Shown here: positions 61,575 through 64,000 of the stretch, piece by piece
How positions within the stretch are numbered: the stretch's first letter is position 1
Layout: every line of letters starts with the position of its first letter
Assembly (NCBI RefSeq): GCF_000331005.1
Contig: NZ_AEJB01000361.1
Span: 620,001-684,000 of the forward strand
Direction: 5' to 3'
DNA: 64,000 nt
DNA from: Streptomyces turgidiscabies Car8
Lineage (GTDB): Bacteria; Actinomycetota; Actinomycetes; Streptomycetales; Streptomycetaceae
Position numbers and translations under genes: made by a program
Notes under the pieces: generated by a model
Databases searched by the model: none
Told to the model about the DNA's origin: nothing
What the model saw: the letters and a program-made list of their open reading frames with translations, nothing else

Positions 61575-63301
61575 GTCCTCGCGGCCGCAAGGCGGTGCTC
61601 CCGCCGGCGGACTTCCAGGCCACACCCCACACCGACCCGACGGGCCTACGCGTCACCGTGGTCAACAACCGGGGCCTGGACAGGTTGTTCGACTTCACTG
61701 ACCTCGAGGTTCCTGCCCCGATGCGGCAGGCTCTGGCGGCCGCCTTCGTCCGGCAGTCCGTCGGCTGGAACTCCCACGCCACCGCCCACAACTACTGGAG
61801 GGTGCTGACAGCGTTCGCCGCGTTCCTGAAGGCCCAGGGGCATCCCGCCCAGGACCTGGACAAGCTGTCGACGGCCACGGTGAAGCTGCTGCGCACGAAT
61901 TTCCTCCAGGCCAGCGGCACCCGCAGGCAACTTGCGAGTCTTCAGCGTCTGCTGCGGCAGGATCCGCGGCTGGCTGGCAGCCCTGTTGCCGAGGAGTTAG
62001 CCCGGCCGGTCCGCAGGTTGCCGTCGACCCGTCAGTCGCTGGAGGAGGATGAGTACGGGCAGGTCAAGCGTGTCGCGATGGCCGAGTTCCGGGCTGCGCT
62101 GCTGCGGATCCGGGAGAACACGGCCCACCTGGAGCGCTACCGCTCCGGTGAGCTGGCCGAGGGCAGCCGCGACTGGAAGATCGGCCGGATCCTTGAGCAC
62201 GTCGCCGCTACAGGCGACGTCCCCCGCACCGCCAGCTCCAAGGCACCGGTGGTGACCAATGCCCGGTTGCTGGGCGGCCATCATCCGCTGCGGACGTGGG
62301 GGCGGCTGTTCCTGACCCCGTCCGAGGTCACCGCGCTGGCGGTCCTGATGACCGCTCAGTGGGGCTGGAACCTGTCGATGTACCACCGCGTGCCGGTGCC
62401 GGTTCGAACGCCGTCGGCCGGGGAGACCAGCACGATCACCTACCAGGTCCAGGTCGAGAAGCACCGCGCCTGCGAAGGACGCTGGTGGGACACGGAGAAC
62501 ATCACCGACTCCGGCGCCGGCTCCGACGGACGCCTGATCACCCAGGCGCTGGAGGCCACCGCCCACGGCCGCGCCCTCGTCGCCCGCCTCAGCCCCGGCA
62601 CCGACCTGCTCATGGCCTACCGAACACACCGGGTGGGACGTGGGCATAACGATCACGACCGACCCCAACCGGTGGGCCCCATCGGCTTCGGCCTCTCCAG
62701 GAACCACGTCAACGATTGGCGGGAGCGTCACGCTCTGGCACGATCACCGTTCCAGCCCCTGCGCCGCACGGTGGTGGTCGAAGAGGGGCAGCCGCTGCAG
62801 CACAAGCAGGGCACGCACGAGAGCGTCTACGTCCTACCAGACCTGCGGGTGCAGAAACGGTCCCGGGCGGTGATCGCCGCCGGCGCGATGGAGGCCCACG
62901 AGCAGGCTCGCGATCTCACCTTCCAAGGGCGGCTGGCCGACGCGCCGGATCCCGCCCACCAGGAGACGGCCGCCGCCGACTGCACGGACGAGCAGGCCAG
63001 CCGCTGGCCCGCCCCTGGCGGCGGCTGCGGCGCCGACTTCCTGGCCTGCCTGGCCTGCGAGAACGCCCGCGTTCACACCGGCCACCACCCCCGTCTGGCC
63101 GTGCTGCACCAGGACCTGCACTCCCTGCGTGGCACCCTGCCCGGCCGCCACTGGGCCGCCACATGGGACACGTTCATGCACCGCTTGGAAGACCTGCGCG
63201 AGCGTGTTGGCGAGAGCGCCTTCGACCACGCCGGCCAACAGGCGACCGAACGGGACCACATGATCGTCAAACTCTTGGTGAAGGGGGATTTGGTCCGTTG
63301 A
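61571..63301 (+). CDS. Recombinase-like protein 2 of the trio (degenerate catalytic site)
   Basis: A 576-residue protein. An N-terminal core-binding region covers about 65-135 (SHATAHNYWRVLTAFAAFLK). The later part retains a recombinase-like layout: LQHKQGTHESVYVLPD in place of the usual HxxTxxHY region and PFQPLRRTVV near the expected second Arg. I do not see a clear Arg-His-Arg-Tyr set. A Cys-rich tail, CGADFLACLACENARVHTGH, may bind zinc. It probably acts with recombinase 1 on DNA. It is linked by 4-bp overlaps on both sides. Confidence 0.7.
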   Translation: MSPRGRKAVLPPADFQATPHTDPTGLRVTVVNNRGLDRLFDFTDLEVPAPMRQALAAAFVRQSVGWNSHATAHNYWRVLTAFAAFLKAQGHPAQDLDKLSTATVKLLRTNFLQASGTRRQLASLQRLLRQDPRLAGSPVAEELARPVRRLPSTRQSLEEDEYGQVKRVAMAEFRAALLRIRENTAHLERYRSGELAEGSRDWKIGRILEHVAATGDVPRTASSKAPVVTNARLLGGHHPLRTWGRLFLTPSEVTALAVLMTAQWGWNLSMYHRVPVPVRTPSAGETSTITYQVQVEKHRACEGRWWDTENITDSGAGSDGRLITQALEATAHGRALVARLSPGTDLLMAYRTHRVGRGHNDHDRPQPVGPIGFGLSRNHVNDWRERHALARSPFQPLRRTVVVEEGQPLQHKQGTHESVYVLPDLRVQKRSRAVIAAGAMEAHEQARDLTFQGRLADAPDPAHQETAAADCTDEQASRWPAPGGGCGADFLACLACENARVHTGHHPRLAVLHQDLHSLRGTLPGRHWAATWDTFMHRLEDLRERVGESAFDHAGQQATERDHMIVKLLVKGDLVR

Positions 63302-64000
63302 GCAGTCCTGTTCTTGCCCTGGCCGAAGATCCGTACATCCTGCGTGCACCACTCCCTGACGACCTTGTCGTCCAGCCGCATCGGATCAGCCCCGGCAACA
63401 CCCACGTCAACAGCCGCGTCCGCGACGTCGTCTGGTCGCTCGGCCCGCTCACCGACCAGCCCGGAGCGGCCCTCGCCTACATCCACTGGAAGGACTGTCC
63501 GACTTCACTGCGGGGCGAACTGATCACCTTGGTGTGGACACTGGTGAACGGCGAACGCCGCCCAACTTCCGTGCAGACCCGCAGAGGACGGGTCTCTCGA
63601 CACGGTGCCGTCCGGACGTCTCTGGGGATCTTGATGTGGCTGCGCTGGGCCCGCTGGCTGGACCGGCACGGGGTTCATACGCTCGCCGACGTCGATCGTG
63701 AGCATTGGCTCGCCTTCGTGCACTCCCTCCGGGCCCAAGGCGTCGACCGCAACACGATGAAGGTCTACCTCTCCTATCTGTCGGATCTGTGGGAGTACGA
63801 CCAGCTCACCGTCAGGCCGGCAGGGATCCTGCGGCCGCCGTGGGACATCGAGGGCCTTGATGACCACTTGCCCGAGGCGGGGGAGTCAAGTTACGGGGAG
63901 AACACCACCGAGCCGCTGGACCCGCGCGTGGTCAGCCCGCTGCTGGTGTGGTCGATCCGCCTGGTCGAAGACCTCGCGGACGACATCCTCGCCGCATGGA
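63298..64000 (+). CDS. Recombinase-like protein 3 of the trio (3'-partial)
   Basis: TTG 63298 overlaps the preceding stop (TTGA), and the frame stays open to the last base of the window, giving 234 codons. A core-binding domain is visible at about residues 110-165 (GILMWLRWARWLDRHGVHTL, then NTMKVYLSYLSDLWEYD). The catalytic part lies outside the window. Its missing C-terminus is predicted to resemble the remnant at 5690-6226. The rare TTG start and the overlap indicate translational coupling. Confidence 0.75.
   Translation, partial: MSSPVLALAEDPYILRAPLPDDLVVQPHRISPGNTHVNSRVRDVVWSLGPLTDQPGAALAYIHWKDCPTSLRGELITLVWTLVNGERRPTSVQTRRGRVSRHGAVRTSLGILMWLRWARWLDRHGVHTLADVDREHWLAFVHSLRAQGVDRNTMKVYLSYLSDLWEYDQLTVRPAGILRPPWDIEGLDDHLPEAGESSYGENTTEPLDPRVVSPLLVWSIRLVEDLADDILAAW

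Larger units (their letters stand above)
59934..64000 (+). mobile_element. Right recombinase-in-trio cassette (3' end outside window)
   Basis: Three tandem recombinase-like genes overlap by 4 bp each (59970-61574, 61571-63301, 63298-64000+), the hallmark of recombinase-in-trio elements. The left junction lies inside a GNAT gene. The GC content of the first 350 bp is lower than that of the operon it interrupts. The right end is not in the window, so terminal repeats could not be compared. Confidence 0.75.

Noticed and set aside
1..64000. CRISPR array, rRNA or tRNA genes
   Set aside because: No spaced 25-40 bp direct repeats, no rRNA signatures and no cloverleaf sequence were recognised on either strand by eye; a dedicated search could still find one.

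Overview
The window is high-GC actinobacterial DNA that reads as Streptomyces. Evidence: strong G/C third-position bias, many GTG starts, ATGA/GTGA start-stop overlaps inside operons, and several Streptomyces-typical families (BlaI/M56 pairs, EfeU-EfeO fusion, F420-type reductase, HTH-caspase). The content is accessory or subtelomere-like: transport, envelope remodelling, five two-component systems, insertion sequences, and many broken genes. No rRNA, tRNA or CRISPR array was recognised.

Left end (1-6.7 kb): a recombinase cassette made of a complete tyrosine recombinase, a small Xre regulator and an 802-residue zinc-ribbon protein with a degenerate recombinase domain. A strong hairpin follows. 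Beyond it lies a divergent pair: a 52-residue single-span membrane protein and an HTH-caspase-like protease. They share a promoter region with TGAC repeats spaced 10 bp apart. Next come the C-terminal remnant of another recombinase and a TnpC-like coiled-coil protein.

6.8-28.8 kb: a COG4705 membrane protein; a NarL-type two-component system with an ABC-2 transporter; a BlaI/M56 sensor-repressor pair divergent from a glycolipid-type glycosyltransferase and a polysaccharide deacetylase; an Efe iron-uptake operon behind a candidate iron box; a second BlaI/M56 pair divergent from a DedA-PAP2-PAP2-response regulator-kinase operon; and a second COG4705 protein with an OmpR-type two-component system.

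28.8-41.9 kb: decayed genes, a polytopic glycosyltransferase-like protein, a GtrA protein, a MacB/FtsX-type ABC operon whose kinase and response regulator sit at opposite ends, and a YbhN-like protein with a second membrane glycosyltransferase. The latter has a BlaI-like palindrome just upstream of its start.

42-47 kb: a TetR-SDR-F420 reductase module bracketed by a truncated and a complete copy of one IS5-type element, then an IS110 element. 47-55.6 kb: a large membrane protein, a FetB-like permease, a fifth two-component system, and a scarred stretch with BlaI, COG4705, kinase and MFS remnants around an intact BASS-type transporter.

56-60 kb: an overlapping operon of a PCMT-like methyltransferase, a second methyltransferase and a Nudix-aminoglycoside-phosphotransferase fusion. 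Its fourth gene, a GNAT acetyltransferase, stops after 36 codons, where a second recombinase cassette begins. That cassette holds three translationally coupled recombinase-like genes; the third runs off the window. Recombinase cassettes therefore lie at both ends of the window.
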